From DATCVR01 sp036566745 (GTDB taxonomy: Bacteria; Actinomycetota; Actinomycetes; Jiangellales; Jiangellaceae): 14,237 nucleotides of DNA. How positions within the stretch are numbered: the stretch's first letter is position 1; every line of letters starts with the position of its first letter. Both the position numbers and the translations under genes were made by a program. The notes under the pieces were generated by a model that did no database searches, was not told where the DNA came from, and saw nothing but the letters and a program-made list of their open reading frames with translations. Of this stretch, positions 6,150 through 13,078 are shown in pieces. The stretch is taken from the NCBI GenBank assembly GCA_036566745.1, contig DATCVR010000075.1, positions 1 to 14,237 on the forward strand, given 5' to 3'.

Positions 6150-6401
6150 TCAGGCGCGGCCGTCCTGCCCGTTGTGGGGCTGGTGGTCGGCCGGACCGGG
6201 ACGCTCGGCATCGTCGGCATGGCCGTGCATGCGCTCTTCGTCCGTGGTGCCCTCGGCATCGAAGTCGACCCGGCGGATCTGCTTGCGCATGCTGCGGTAC
6301 AGGACGAACAGCGCCAGCGCCAAGGCGACGACGACCCAGAAGCCGAGCGAACCCGGACCGGCGGACGACTCCTCGTCAGCGGCGCGGATCACCGCGATCA
6401 T
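6150..6401 (-). CDS. Small one-TM membrane protein co-transcribed with mca (Rv1083-like)
   Basis: The 83-residue protein has a short polar N-terminus, one membrane segment at about residues 18-36 (SLGFWVVVALALALFVLYRS), then a basic stretch (MRKQIRRVDFD) and a charged tail rich in Asp, His and Glu. The positive residues after the segment suggest a cytoplasmic C-terminus. Actinomycetes, including M. tuberculosis (Rv1083 after Rv1082), often have a small protein of this shape directly behind mca. Its function is unknown, and the link to mycothiol chemistry is only by position. ATG 6401 has GGAG 11 bases upstream. A GTG at 6410 overlaps the mca stop by four bases (GTGA) and would add three residues; it is the main alternative because it would couple translation, but GGAG would then lie only two bases from the start. 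Confidence 0.75.
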   Translation of the reverse strand: MIAVIRAADEESSAGPGSLGFWVVVALALALFVLYRSMRKQIRRVDFDAEGTTDEERMHGHADDAERPGPADHQPHNGQDGRA

Positions 6402-6406
6402 CGAAC

Positions 6407-7291
6407 TCACGACTCCAGTGTGGCACTCGTCCGGATCCCGGCGAACAGGTCGTCCTCGGGAAGCGTGGACTCGACCGTGCTGCGGACGAGTTCGTAGTCC
6501 TCGGTGGGCCAGTATTTGCGCTGGAGGTCGAGGGGCACCGCGAACCACATGCCGTCAGGGTCGATCTGGGTGGCGTGGGCGATGAGGGCGCGATCGCGCA
6601 CCGGGAACCAGTCGGCGCACTCGACGCGGGTGGTGATCCGGTCGTCCCACGCGGCGTCGGGTGCCCAGTCCTTCAGCCACTCGGCGTAGGGAGACTCGAT
6701 GCCGAGGTCGAGCATCGCCTGGTGCAGTGTCGCGACCTTCTGGCGGCTGAAGCTGTGGTGGTAGTAGAGCTTCTGGGGCTGCCACGGGCTGCCGGCCTCG
6801 GGATAGGCCTCGGGATCGCTCGCCGCGTCGAAGGCCGCCACCGTGATCTTGTGGCACATGATGTGGTCGGGGTGGGGGTAGCCGCCGTTCTCGTCGTAGG
6901 TAGTGACGACGTGGGGGCGGAACCGCCGCATGGCCGCCACCAACGGGGCCGCGGCAGTGTCGACGGGCTCGAGGCCGAAGCAGCCCTCGGGCAACGGCGG
7001 CAGCGGATCGCCCTCGGGGAATCCGGAGTCGACGAAGCCCAGCCACTCCTGGCGGACGCCGAGGATCTCGCGGGCGGCGTCCATCTCCTGGCGGCGGATG
7101 TCGGCCATATTGGCGAGCACGTCGGGCCGATCCATCTTCGGGTTCAGGATGGATCCGCGCTCGCCGCCCGTACAGGTGACGACGAGGACCTCGACGCCCT
7201 CGGAGACGTAGCGGGCCGTGGACGCGGCGCCCTTGCTGGATTCGTCGTCGGGATGGGCATGGACGTGCATGAGTCGCAGCGACTCGGGCAC
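6407..7291 (-). CDS. mca: Mycothiol S-conjugate amidase (Mca)
   Basis: This zinc amidase hydrolyses mycothiol S-conjugates into a mercapturic acid, which is exported, and glucosaminyl-inositol, which is recycled; it works in the cytosol in detoxification. The 294-residue length is close to the roughly 288 of the mycobacterial enzyme. The LmbE/PIG-L signature AHPDDE gives His13, Asp15 and Asp16, and YPHPDH gives His140 and His143; His13, Asp16 and His143 correspond to the zinc ligands and Asp15 to the general base. GGERG, LGFVDSG, TTYDENGG, LYYHHSF and HATQID are Mca-type landmarks and, with the high match to M. tuberculosis Mca as recalled, favour it over the related MshB deacetylase. GTG 7291 is chosen because AGAGGTGA precedes it at good spacing and the protein then starts right at the conserved region. 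It heads an operon with the small membrane protein. Confidence 0.95.
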   Translation of the reverse strand: MPESLRLMHVHAHPDDESSKGAASTARYVSEGVEVLVVTCTGGERGSILNPKMDRPDVLANMADIRRQEMDAAREILGVRQEWLGFVDSGFPEGDPLPPLPEGCFGLEPVDTAAAPLVAAMRRFRPHVVTTYDENGGYPHPDHIMCHKITVAAFDAASDPEAYPEAGSPWQPQKLYYHHSFSRQKVATLHQAMLDLGIESPYAEWLKDWAPDAAWDDRITTRVECADWFPVRDRALIAHATQIDPDGMWFAVPLDLQRKYWPTEDYELVRSTVESTLPEDDLFAGIRTSATLES

Positions 7292-7423
7292 GGCGTCACC
7301 TCTTCGGTTGCATCGGGTGGTCATCGTCACGGTGGCTCCGAACGGCGGAGTCGCGCGACTTCGTGGCAGCGTCATAATGGTGCCGCACACCTCTGACATA
7401 TAACGCAGCCGGAGCCCTCAGCC
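7292..7423. promoter_or_regulatory. Divergent mca / DUF4307 control region with a 12-bp palindrome
   Basis: These 132 bp must hold promoters for both mca (minus) and the DUF4307 gene (plus). A perfect palindrome AGTCGCGCGACT lies at 7349-7360 and extends to 7346-7363 with one imperfect pair, a plausible operator near the middle. TATAAC (7399-7404) and CATAAT (7373-7378) resemble -10 boxes for the plus strand, but neither has a good -35. No clear minus-strand promoter was found. Confidence 0.35.
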
Positions 7424-7825
7424 GTGACCCCACACATCGACCACTCCGACCATCTCGCGCAGCGCTACGGCGCCCGTCGCGGTACTCGGGGGCTCCTGGT
7501 GGCCGCGGCGATCAGCGGGTTGCTGGTGCTGACCATCATCGGCTGGCTCATCTACCGCAGCGTCGACGAGCCGGTCCAGGCCGGCCTCGCGTCGTGGGAC
7601 GAGCCGGTCAACGGCGTGCTGCCCACCACGGTCGAGATCGTCCGCGACCCCGGCGTCGCCGTCACCTGCGAACTCGTCGCGGTCGACGTCCGCCAGTTCA
7701 TCGTGGGCCAGCTGACCCTGGACGTGCCCGCGGGGCCGGAGGAACGCCTGCTCGTCCCGGCTGACATCCCCCTCGAGGGCGACGCGATCGCCCCCGAGCT
7801 CCGAGGCTGCAGCCCGGCTGAGTGA
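7424..7825 (+). CDS. DUF4307 family membrane protein
   Basis: The 133-residue protein has a polar N-terminus (HLAQRYGARRGTRG), one membrane segment at about residues 25-47 (LLVAAAISGLLVLTIIGWLIYRS), and an outward-facing beta-rich domain with phrases such as VEIVRDPGVAVTCELVAVDV. The layout and the stretch ERYG/QRYG before the membrane segment fit the DUF4307 family, found in actinomycetes next to mca and greA (Rv1081c in M. tuberculosis, as I recall). The molecular role is unknown. GTG 7424 is supported by GGAG at 7411-7414. It is divergent from mca and lies 167 bp ahead of greA on the same strand, so part of greA transcription may come through it. Confidence 0.85.
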   Translation: MTPHIDHSDHLAQRYGARRGTRGLLVAAAISGLLVLTIIGWLIYRSVDEPVQAGLASWDEPVNGVLPTTVEIVRDPGVAVTCELVAVDVRQFIVGQLTLDVPAGPEERLLVPADIPLEGDAIAPELRGCSPAE

Positions 7826-7872
7826 AGCCGCGGGCACACACCCTCCGACCTGCGAAGATCGCCCGTTACCGG

Positions 7873-7889
7873 CCAGGTTGCTATCCTGG
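7873..7889. repeat. Short inverted repeat CCAGG-N7-CCTGG upstream of greA
   Basis: The 5-bp arms flank a T-rich spacer containing TATCC, about 104 bp before the greA start. It may be an operator or part of the greA promoter region. No convincing -35 and -10 pair could be placed, and arms this short can arise by chance. Confidence 0.25.
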
Positions 7890-7992
7890 TCCATTCCTCC
7901 CGACTCTCTCACCGGGCTAGAGACCCGGCGTCGGACCACACCCCGCACACCCGCGGCGGCCGACGACGACCCGCACGCAAGGAGCAGATGCC

Positions 7993-8499
7993 GTGACTGC
8001 CACCAGCGAAAACATCGCCTGGCTCACCCAGGATGCCTTCGAGCGCCTGCAGAAGGAGCTCGAGCACCTCATGGGTCCGGGCAGGGTCGAGATCGCCAAG
8101 CGGATCGAGGCCGCGAGGTCCGAGGGCGACCTGTCCGAGAACGGCGGCTACCACGCCGCCAAGGAAGAGCAGGGCAAGCAGGAAGCCCGCATCCACCAGC
8201 TCCAGCAGCTGCTGCAGCGGGCCAAGGTGGGCGAGACGCCGCCCGACGACGGCGTCGTCGAGCCCGGGATGATCGTCGAGATCCGCTTCGCGGGCGACGA
8301 CGACGTCGAGACGTTCCTGCTGGGCTCGCGCGAGCTCACCTCGCTCGACGAGTCGGTCGAGCTCGAGGTGTACTCGCCGCAGTCGCCGCTCGGCTCGGCC
8401 ATCCACGGCAAGAAGGCCGGCGACACGGTGTCCTACGAAGCGCCCAACGGACGCACCGTCACCGTCGAGATCGTCGGAGCCAAGCCCTACGGCGCCTGA
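7993..8499 (+). CDS. greA: Transcription elongation factor GreA
   Basis: GreA inserts its coiled-coil tip into the RNA polymerase secondary channel and triggers cleavage of backtracked RNA so that elongation resumes. The 168-residue product has the N-terminal coiled coil (about residues 10-80). The acidic tip motif GDLSENGGYHAAKEEQ carries Asp46 and Glu49, which correspond to E. coli Asp41 and Glu44. The C-terminal FKBP-like domain shows the family phrases SPLGSAIHGKKAGDTV and VEIVGAKPYG. GTG 7993 is preceded by AAGGAG (7979-7984) eight bases upstream, a strong site. An ATG at 7988 ends after two codons and is not used. Together with the DUF4307 and mca neighbours this reproduces a conserved actinomycete block. 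Transcription probably ends at the long stem 8505-8559. Confidence 0.97.
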   Translation: MTATSENIAWLTQDAFERLQKELEHLMGPGRVEIAKRIEAARSEGDLSENGGYHAAKEEQGKQEARIHQLQQLLQRAKVGETPPDDGVVEPGMIVEIRFAGDDDVETFLLGSRELTSLDESVELEVYSPQSPLGSAIHGKKAGDTVSYEAPNGRTVTVEIVGAKPYGA

Positions 8500-8504
8500 G
8501 CGCA

Positions 8505-8559
8505 CGAACACCACACCGCCGCACCGGGAGACCTTCTCGGTGCGGCGGTGTGGTGTTCG
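8505..8559. terminator. Bidirectional terminator: perfect 22-bp inverted repeat
   Basis: Arms 8505-8526 and 8538-8559 are perfectly complementary over 22 bp with an 11-base loop. The stem sits between two converging genes: greA stops at 8499 and the ABC permease stops at 8573. There is no T-run on either side, which is common for terminators in high-GC actinomycetes. An overlap of converging transcripts or a protein site are other readings. Confidence 0.8.
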
Positions 8560-8572
8560 GTGGCACCAGCTC

Positions 8573-9418
8573 CTACTTGCTGGCGGCCTTCTTGTACTTG
8601 CGGATGGCGAGCGGTGCGAAGACGCCCACGATGATGACCACCCAGATCAAGGACATGATCACCGGGTGCTGCATCGGGAAGGCGTCGGAGGCGACCGGGT
8701 TCGGGTTGCCGAACAGCTCGCGGGTGGCCGCGACGAACGAACTGATCGGGTTCCACTCGGCGACGGGCTGGAGCCAGCTCGGCAGCGTGGACGTGGGGAT
8801 GAAGGCGTTGGACAGGAACGTCACCGGGAACAGCCAGATCAGCCCGGCCGACGCCGCGACCTGCGGACTGCCGACCGACAGGCCGATGAACGCGCCGATC
8901 CACAGCATCGAGAACGCGAACAGCAGGAGTAGGCCGCAGGCGGCGAGGAAGCCGCCGATCCCGTTGGGGACGTCCCAGCCCACGAGGAACCCGCAGGCGA
9001 TCATGATGGCGAGCACGATGGCCTGGTTGAGCAGGTCGGCGACGACCCGGCCGGAGATCACGGCCGACCTGGCCATGGGCAGCGACCGGAACCGGTCGAT
9101 GAGCCCCTTGGACATGTCGTCGGCCAGTCCGACGCTGGCCGGCGCGACCGCGAAGGCCATGGTCTGGACGAAGATGCCGCCCATGAGGATCTTGCGGTAC
9201 GCCAGCGGGTCGGACTCGAAGCCCGGGACGATGATCGCGCCGCCGAAGACGTAGGCGAACAACAGCACGAACATGATCGGCTGGATGAACATGTAGATCT
9301 GGTTGTCGGGCACCCGCCAGCCGGCGCGGAGGTTGCGCCAGGTGATGGTCCGCGCGTCGCGGACCGCCTGCCCGATCCCGGGACGTGGGGCGATCACGTC
9401 GAGGTTGGTGGTGGTCAC
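8573..9418 (-). CDS. ABC-2 type permease, DrrB family
   Basis: This 281-residue polytopic membrane protein is the channel half of a DrrAB-type exporter. An N-terminal cytoplasmic segment (IGQAVRDARTITWRNLRAGWRVPDN) leads into about six membrane segments, starting with IYMFIQPIMFVLLFAYVFGG. The stretch GGIFVQTMAFAVAPASVGLADDMSKGLIDRFRSLPM, read in pieces, is the ABC-2 signature region, and TFLSNAFIPTSTLP near the end is typical of the DrrB group. GTG 9418 overlaps the TGA of the ATPase gene by four bases (GTGA), and GGGAGG sits five bases upstream, so translation is coupled. The family exports lipophilic compounds such as anthracyclines or lipids; the substrate here is not known. The gene ends against the long stem at 8505-8559. 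Confidence 0.93.
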   Translation of the reverse strand: MTTTNLDVIAPRPGIGQAVRDARTITWRNLRAGWRVPDNQIYMFIQPIMFVLLFAYVFGGAIIVPGFESDPLAYRKILMGGIFVQTMAFAVAPASVGLADDMSKGLIDRFRSLPMARSAVISGRVVADLLNQAIVLAIMIACGFLVGWDVPNGIGGFLAACGLLLLFAFSMLWIGAFIGLSVGSPQVAASAGLIWLFPVTFLSNAFIPTSTLPSWLQPVAEWNPISSFVAATRELFGNPNPVASDAFPMQHPVIMSLIWVVIIVGVFAPLAIRKYKKAASK

Positions 9419-10410
9419 GATGCCCTCCCAGGCGCCGCCGATGCGGCGGATTCGGTCTCGTCTTCGGCACGGCGGCCGGTCAGTGCGACGAACACGTCGT
9501 CGAGGGTGGGCCGGCGCAGAGCGATGTCGTCGATGCCGACACCGGCGTCGTCGAGGTCGCGGATGACCTGCACGAGCCCCTTCGAGCCCATGCTGGTGGG
9601 CACGGTGAGCTTGCGGGTGTGCTCGTCGACCACGCACTCGCCCGCGCTGCCCTGGGAGAGGATCTGGTTGGCCTTGCCGAACGCCTCGGGGTCGTGGACC
9701 ACGACCTCGATCCGCTCGCCGCCGACCTGGGCCTTGAGCTCGTCGGCCGTGCCCTGGGCGATGATCCGGCCGTGGTCGATGACGATGATGTTGTCGGCGA
9801 GGGCGTCGGCCTCCTCGAGATACTGCGTGGTGAGCAGGATCGTCGAGCCCTCGGCCACCCGCTCGCGGATGACGTCCCACAGGTCGAGCCGGCTGCCGGG
9901 ATCGAGGCCCGTGGTGGGCTCGTCGAGGAAGAGGATCTTGGGGTGCACGATCAAGCTGCCGGCGAGGTCGAGGCGGCGGCGCATGCCGCCCGAGTACGTC
10001 TTGAGGACGCGATCGGCGGCGTCGGTCAGGGAGAACTGCTCGAGCAGCTCCTCGGCTCGCTTGGACGCCTCCTTCTTCGACAGCTGGTAGAGGCGGCCGA
10101 ACAGCCAGAGGTTCTCGCGGCCGGTGAGGTTCTCGTCGACCGCCGCGTACTGCCCGGACAGGCCGATCTTGGATCGCACCGCCTGTGGCTCGGCCGCGAC
10201 GTCGTGACCTGCGACGACGGCGCGCCCGGCATCGGGCTGGAGCAGCGTGGTGAGCATGCGGACCGTGGTGGTCTTGCCGGCGCCGTTGGGACCGAGGAGG
10301 CCGACGACGGTGCCCTCGGGCACCACCAGGTCGACGCCCGCCACGGCCTTGACGGCCTTGTCCCCGGATCCGAAGGTCTTGACCAGACCCTCGGCGGTGA
10401 TGGCGTTCAC
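9415..10410 (-). CDS. ABC transporter ATPase, DrrA (daunorubicin resistance) family
   Basis: This 331-residue cytoplasmic ATPase powers the permease encoded behind it. It shows the Walker A GPNGAGKTTT, a Q-loop within GLSGQYAAVDENLTGRENL, the ABC signature YSGGMRRRLDLA, Walker B ILFLDEPTTGLDP and a switch-region TTQYLEEAD in which Gln replaces the usual His, as is normal in DrrA proteins. The C-terminal extension after residue about 230 ends in RRPTLDDVFVALTGR, the DrrA C-terminal motif (LDDVFLxLTG) needed for contact with DrrB. GTG 10410 has AGGA eight bases upstream; longer starts lack a binding site. The gene lies 76 bp behind the DUF2089 gene and overlaps the permease gene by four bases. 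The substrate cannot be inferred. Confidence 0.95.
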   Translation of the reverse strand: MNAITAEGLVKTFGSGDKAVKAVAGVDLVVPEGTVVGLLGPNGAGKTTTVRMLTTLLQPDAGRAVVAGHDVAAEPQAVRSKIGLSGQYAAVDENLTGRENLWLFGRLYQLSKKEASKRAEELLEQFSLTDAADRVLKTYSGGMRRRLDLAGSLIVHPKILFLDEPTTGLDPGSRLDLWDVIRERVAEGSTILLTTQYLEEADALADNIIVIDHGRIIAQGTADELKAQVGGERIEVVVHDPEAFGKANQILSQGSAGECVVDEHTRKLTVPTSMGSKGLVQVIRDLDDAGVGIDDIALRRPTLDDVFVALTGRRAEDETESAASAAPGRAS

Positions 10411-10434
10411 GGGATAGTCCTCTCGTGTGAAGGG

Positions 10435-10450
10435 TGGCGGCATGCTGCCA
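10435..10450. promoter_or_regulatory. Near-perfect 16-bp palindrome ahead of the ABC ATPase gene
   Basis: TGGCGGCATGCTGCCA is self-complementary except for one base pair and lies in the 76-bp gap between the DUF2089 gene and the ABC ATPase gene. It is 24 bp upstream of the ATPase start. It could be an internal operator or a small RNA stem between the two halves of the operon. Confidence 0.35.
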
Positions 10451-10486
10451 GACGGGTCGGACAGAAGCCGACGGGGCGGAGCTTCC

Positions 10487-10888
10487 TCAGCTGAGCAGCG
10501 CGGTGGCCTCGTCGAGATCGAGTTCGCCGGCCGCCAGACGCCGGAGCACGTCTTCGCGATCGACGATGGGCGCGGGCGCCGCAGCAGAGTCCCCTGAGTC
10601 CTCCAATCCGAGCCGGACGAGCAGGTCGGCGTATCGCTGGCGGGCGGTGGGGTAACTCACGCCCAGCTCGCGCGCCAGCTCTCTCATATTGCCGCGTGAG
10701 GCCAGGAACACGCTCAGCATTTTCCGGTCCTGTGCCGACAGCGAACAGTACGGACACGACGCGAAACGCCCGGACAGCTCGGTGCCACAGGTGGTGCAGC
10801 TCAGGCGGGTGACGTGGAGCTCGTCGCCACAGACCGGGCAGTCGTGCGGCGGCTGGTGGGCATGGGCGGAGCCGTCGGTGAGGGTCAT
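10487..10888 (-). CDS. DUF2089 family zinc-ribbon/HTH protein
   Basis: This 133-residue protein is probably a DNA-binding regulator. Three Cys pairs come first: CPVC (17-20), CTTC (31-34) and CPYC (45-48), likely a zinc ribbon with a third pair nearby. A helical domain follows with GNMRELARELGVSYPTARQR (66-85), a helix-turn-helix with the family's GVSYPTxRxR signature. A C-terminal helical hairpin (about 110-133) has the form AAGxLDxxxAxxLL. ATG 10888 overlaps the stop of the upstream gene by four bases (ATGA), and GGAG lies eight bases upstream, so the two are translationally coupled. DUF2089 is poorly characterised. The HTH and operon position suggest it controls this operon, possibly at the inverted repeat 11754-11782; this is inference. 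Confidence 0.9.
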   Translation of the reverse strand: MTLTDGSAHAHQPPHDCPVCGDELHVTRLSCTTCGTELSGRFASCPYCSLSAQDRKMLSVFLASRGNMRELARELGVSYPTARQRYADLLVRLGLEDSGDSAAAPAPIVDREDVLRRLAAGELDLDEATALLS

Positions 10889-11739
10889 CGGGCAGCTCCC
10901 TGCTCGGGCACCTTGACGGTGACACTGCCCATGACGACCTCGACGTCGATCTCGGCCGCGCCCGTGCCGAGCACGAGGTCGCGGTTGCGATCGCGGCCGC
11001 GGCGCTCTGGCTCGGTGACGAACCGGCCGAGCTGGACGTCCGAGCGCACCCGCACGTCGGAGCCTTCGACCAGGGTGAGCTGCATCGAACCGGACTCGCA
11101 GCGCAGCCGCGATCGGCCGTGGACCTGGCGGGTCTCGATCTGCGCCGAACCGGCCTGAACCAGCAGGTCGAGCGGCGACTCTGCGCCGGTGATCCGCAAC
11201 GACCCGGCGGTGACCCGCACGTGGTCGAGGGCCCGTGCGTCGGTGACCTGGAGCGATCCGGCGATCACCTCGACGCCGACGGCGAGGTCAGGCCGGACCC
11301 GCACCTTGAGCTCGAGGTCCTGGCCGAACCCGTGCTGGAAGCGGTCGGCCACCTCGCGCCAGCGCCCACCCGCCAGCAGGGTGAAGGCGTCGTCGGTGGG
11401 GACGATCTCGGTCTCGCCGGCCACCACGAGGGTCGAGCCCTCGCGGCGCACGGTGTGGGGGCCGTCGATCGCCACGGTCGCCACGGACGGGTCGGCGAGG
11501 ATGCGGACCCGTCGTGAGGTCGCCCGCACCAGGACGCGGGTGATCTCGGCGACCATGGGCGGCTGGGCGGGTATCGGGGTGCCCTCGATCAGCTCGGCGG
11601 TGCCGGCCTCGGTGGAAGCGTCGGCAGGGGCCTCGGACGATGCGTCCGAGGCCTCGTCGAGCAGCTTGGCCGCGTCGGCGGGATCGAGCCGGCCGGCCGC
11701 GACCTCCTCGAGAATCTCACGTGCTGTGCGTTCTGCCAT
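10885..11739 (-). CDS. DUF4097/YvlB-like beta-strand repeat protein with N-terminal helical hairpin
   Basis: The 284-residue protein begins with a helical module, AREILEEVAAGRLDPADAAKLL (residues 6-27, written here in one piece for its AAGxLDxxxAxxLL pattern), followed by an Asp/Ala/Ser/Glu linker (28-55). From about 65 onward it is a beta-solenoid-like array with strand repeats such as VEVIAGSLQVTD, VRVTAGSLRITG, LVQAGSAQIETR, LRCESGSMQLTL and VEVVMGSVTVKV; the recurring GS turn is typical of DUF4097-type adhesin-like folds (YvlB/LiaX in Firmicutes). There is no signal peptide or membrane segment, so it looks cytoplasmic. ATG 11739 is chosen because a promoter with only six bases before it suggests a leaderless mRNA; no ribosome-binding site is visible. 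It heads the operon with DUF2089 and the exporter, so an envelope-stress role like that of LiaX is possible but unproven. Confidence 0.75.
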   Translation of the reverse strand: MAERTAREILEEVAAGRLDPADAAKLLDEASDASSEAPADASTEAGTAELIEGTPIPAQPPMVAEITRVLVRATSRRVRILADPSVATVAIDGPHTVRREGSTLVVAGETEIVPTDDAFTLLAGGRWREVADRFQHGFGQDLELKVRVRPDLAVGVEVIAGSLQVTDARALDHVRVTAGSLRITGAESPLDLLVQAGSAQIETRQVHGRSRLRCESGSMQLTLVEGSDVRVRSDVQLGRFVTEPERRGRDRNRDLVLGTGAAEIDVEVVMGSVTVKVPEQGAAR

Positions 11740-11745
11740 GTGGCA

Positions 11746-11775
11746 ATAGTGCAATCAGCCTTGCTATTCCGTCAA
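11746..11775 (-). promoter_or_regulatory. Promoter of the DUF4097-DUF2089-ABC operon, probably leaderless
   Basis: TTGACG (11775-11770), an 18-base spacer and CACTAT (11751-11746) are followed by six bases and then ATG 11739. Transcription would start at or next to the ATG, which explains the missing ribosome-binding site. The -10 matches only three of six consensus bases. Confidence 0.5.
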
Positions 11776-11782
11776 GGCTGAT
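11754..11782. promoter_or_regulatory. 10-bp inverted repeat over the operon promoter (operator or ilvA terminator)
   Basis: ATCAGCCTTG (11754-11763) and CAAGGCTGAT (11773-11782) are perfect inverse copies with a 9-base spacer. One arm lies in the promoter spacer and the other spans the -35, the classic place for a repressor site. A smaller CTGAT-CT-ATCAG (11778-11789) overlaps it. It also sits 17 bp after the ilvA stop and could fold as a terminator, but no T-run follows. Confidence 0.55.
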
Positions 11783-11798
11783 CTATCAGAACGGTAAG

Positions 11799-13019
11799 TC
11801 ACTCCCCCGTCAGGAACACCGGATAGCCGGCCTCACGCAGCCGCGCCAGCACCCGGGCACAGTGCTCGGGCCCACGGGTCTCGACCTGGAGCGCCACCTC
11901 GACCTCGTCGACGGGCAGGGTCGCGCCGGTACGTTCGTGGATGACGTCGAGCACGTTCGCGTCGACCGCCGCGAGGTCGCCGAGCAGCCGGGCCAGGCCG
12001 CCGGGCGAGTCGGGCACGCGCACCCGGAAGGACAGGTAGCGCCCGGCCGAGGCCATGCCGTGCCGGATCACCCGCAGCAGCAGCAGCGGATCGATGTTGC
12101 CCCCGGACAGCACCGCAACGGCGGGCGCGTCGAAGGCGTCGGGGTCGTCCAGCAGGGCGGCCACCGCGGCCGCACCGGCCGGCTCGACCACGAGTTTCGC
12201 CCGTTCGAGCAACAGCACCAGGGCACGCGACAGCGACTCCTCGGACACGGTGACGAACCGGTCGACGTACTCCTGCACCATCGCGAAGGGGACCTCGCCC
12301 GGGCATCCCACCGCGATGCCGTCGGCCATGGTGGACATCCGCTCCAGCGGGACGGGACGACCCTCGTCGATCGAGCGCGGATACGCGGCCGCGCCCTCGG
12401 CCTGGACCCCGATCACCCGGACGTCGGGACGCAGCTCGCGCGCGACGAGCGAAATGCCCGCGATCAGCCCACCGCCGCCGGCGCCCACCACGATGGTCTT
12501 CACCTCGGGACACTGCTCGAGGATCTCGAGGCCCACAGTGGCCTGACCAGCGATGATGTCGGGGTGGTCGAAGGGGTGGATGAGGACCGCGCCCGTCTCG
12601 GCGGCGAACGCCCGGGCCTCGAGCAGCGCCTCGTCGATGGTGGAGCCCGCGAAGCGGACGTCGGCTCCGTAGGCGCGGGTGGCCTTCTCCTTGACGATCG
12701 CCGCACCCTCGGGCATGAACACCGTGGCCTTGGTGTCGAGCATGCTGGCCGCCAGCGCGACCCCTTGGGCGTGGTTGCCCGCGCTGGCGGCGACGACGCC
12801 CAGCCCGCGCTCCTCGTCGGTGAGCCGCGCGATGCGGACGTAGGCGCCGCGGATCTTGAACGAACCCGCGCGCTGGAGGTTCTCGCACTTGAGGTGGACG
12901 GGCCCGCCCACCCGGCTGGCGAGCCACCGCGAATCCTCCAGCGGCGTGGGCCGCACGACATCGCGCAGCAGTTCGCGAGCCGCCTCGACATCGGCCATCG
13001 TCACAGGTCCAGGGGTCAT
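11799..13019 (-). CDS. ilvA: Threonine ammonia-lyase (threonine dehydratase) with C-terminal ACT domain
   Basis: This PLP enzyme turns L-threonine into 2-oxobutanoate and ammonia, the first step toward isoleucine, in the cytosol. The 406 residues divide into a fold-type II catalytic domain (about 1-320) and one ACT domain (about 330-406, RYLSFRVRVPDSPGGLARLL). Lys55 in SFKIRGA binds PLP, SAGNHAQG (79-86) is the substrate loop, and VGAGGGGLIAG is the phosphate-binding glycine loop. A single ACT domain and this length match the TIGR01127-type enzymes often called IlvA or TdcB, so a catabolic role cannot be excluded; serine may also be used. ATG 13019 has AGGA seven bases upstream; Met8 (12998) is the alternative. 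No ilv operon partners are nearby. It is divergent from the F420 gene across 59 bp. Confidence 0.93.
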   Translation of the reverse strand: MTPGPVTMADVEAARELLRDVVRPTPLEDSRWLASRVGGPVHLKCENLQRAGSFKIRGAYVRIARLTDEERGLGVVAASAGNHAQGVALAASMLDTKATVFMPEGAAIVKEKATRAYGADVRFAGSTIDEALLEARAFAAETGAVLIHPFDHPDIIAGQATVGLEILEQCPEVKTIVVGAGGGGLIAGISLVARELRPDVRVIGVQAEGAAAYPRSIDEGRPVPLERMSTMADGIAVGCPGEVPFAMVQEYVDRFVTVSEESLSRALVLLLERAKLVVEPAGAAAVAALLDDPDAFDAPAVAVLSGGNIDPLLLLRVIRHGMASAGRYLSFRVRVPDSPGGLARLLGDLAAVDANVLDVIHERTGATLPVDEVEVALQVETRGPEHCARVLARLREAGYPVFLTGE

Positions 13020-13078
13020 GCCCCGATCCTGTCACTCTGCGGCCAGGCTGGGCAGTCCGGGCGACGTAGGGTGATGCG
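13020..13078. promoter_or_regulatory. 59-bp divergent promoter region, ilvA / F420-dependent oxidoreductase
   Basis: Both genes must start from this short space. TAGGGT (13067-13072) lies exactly six bases before GTG 13079 and fits a -10 for a leaderless plus-strand mRNA. CAGGAT on the minus strand likewise lies six bases before ATG 13019, though its AGGA can also serve as a ribosome-binding site. No good -35 box is visible for either. Confidence 0.35.

Noticed and set aside
5843..7396. A 517-codon plus-strand open frame across mca
   Set aside because: It is antisense to a well-recognised mca gene and the membrane-protein gene; composition is Arg/Gly/Asp-rich with no recognisable motif.
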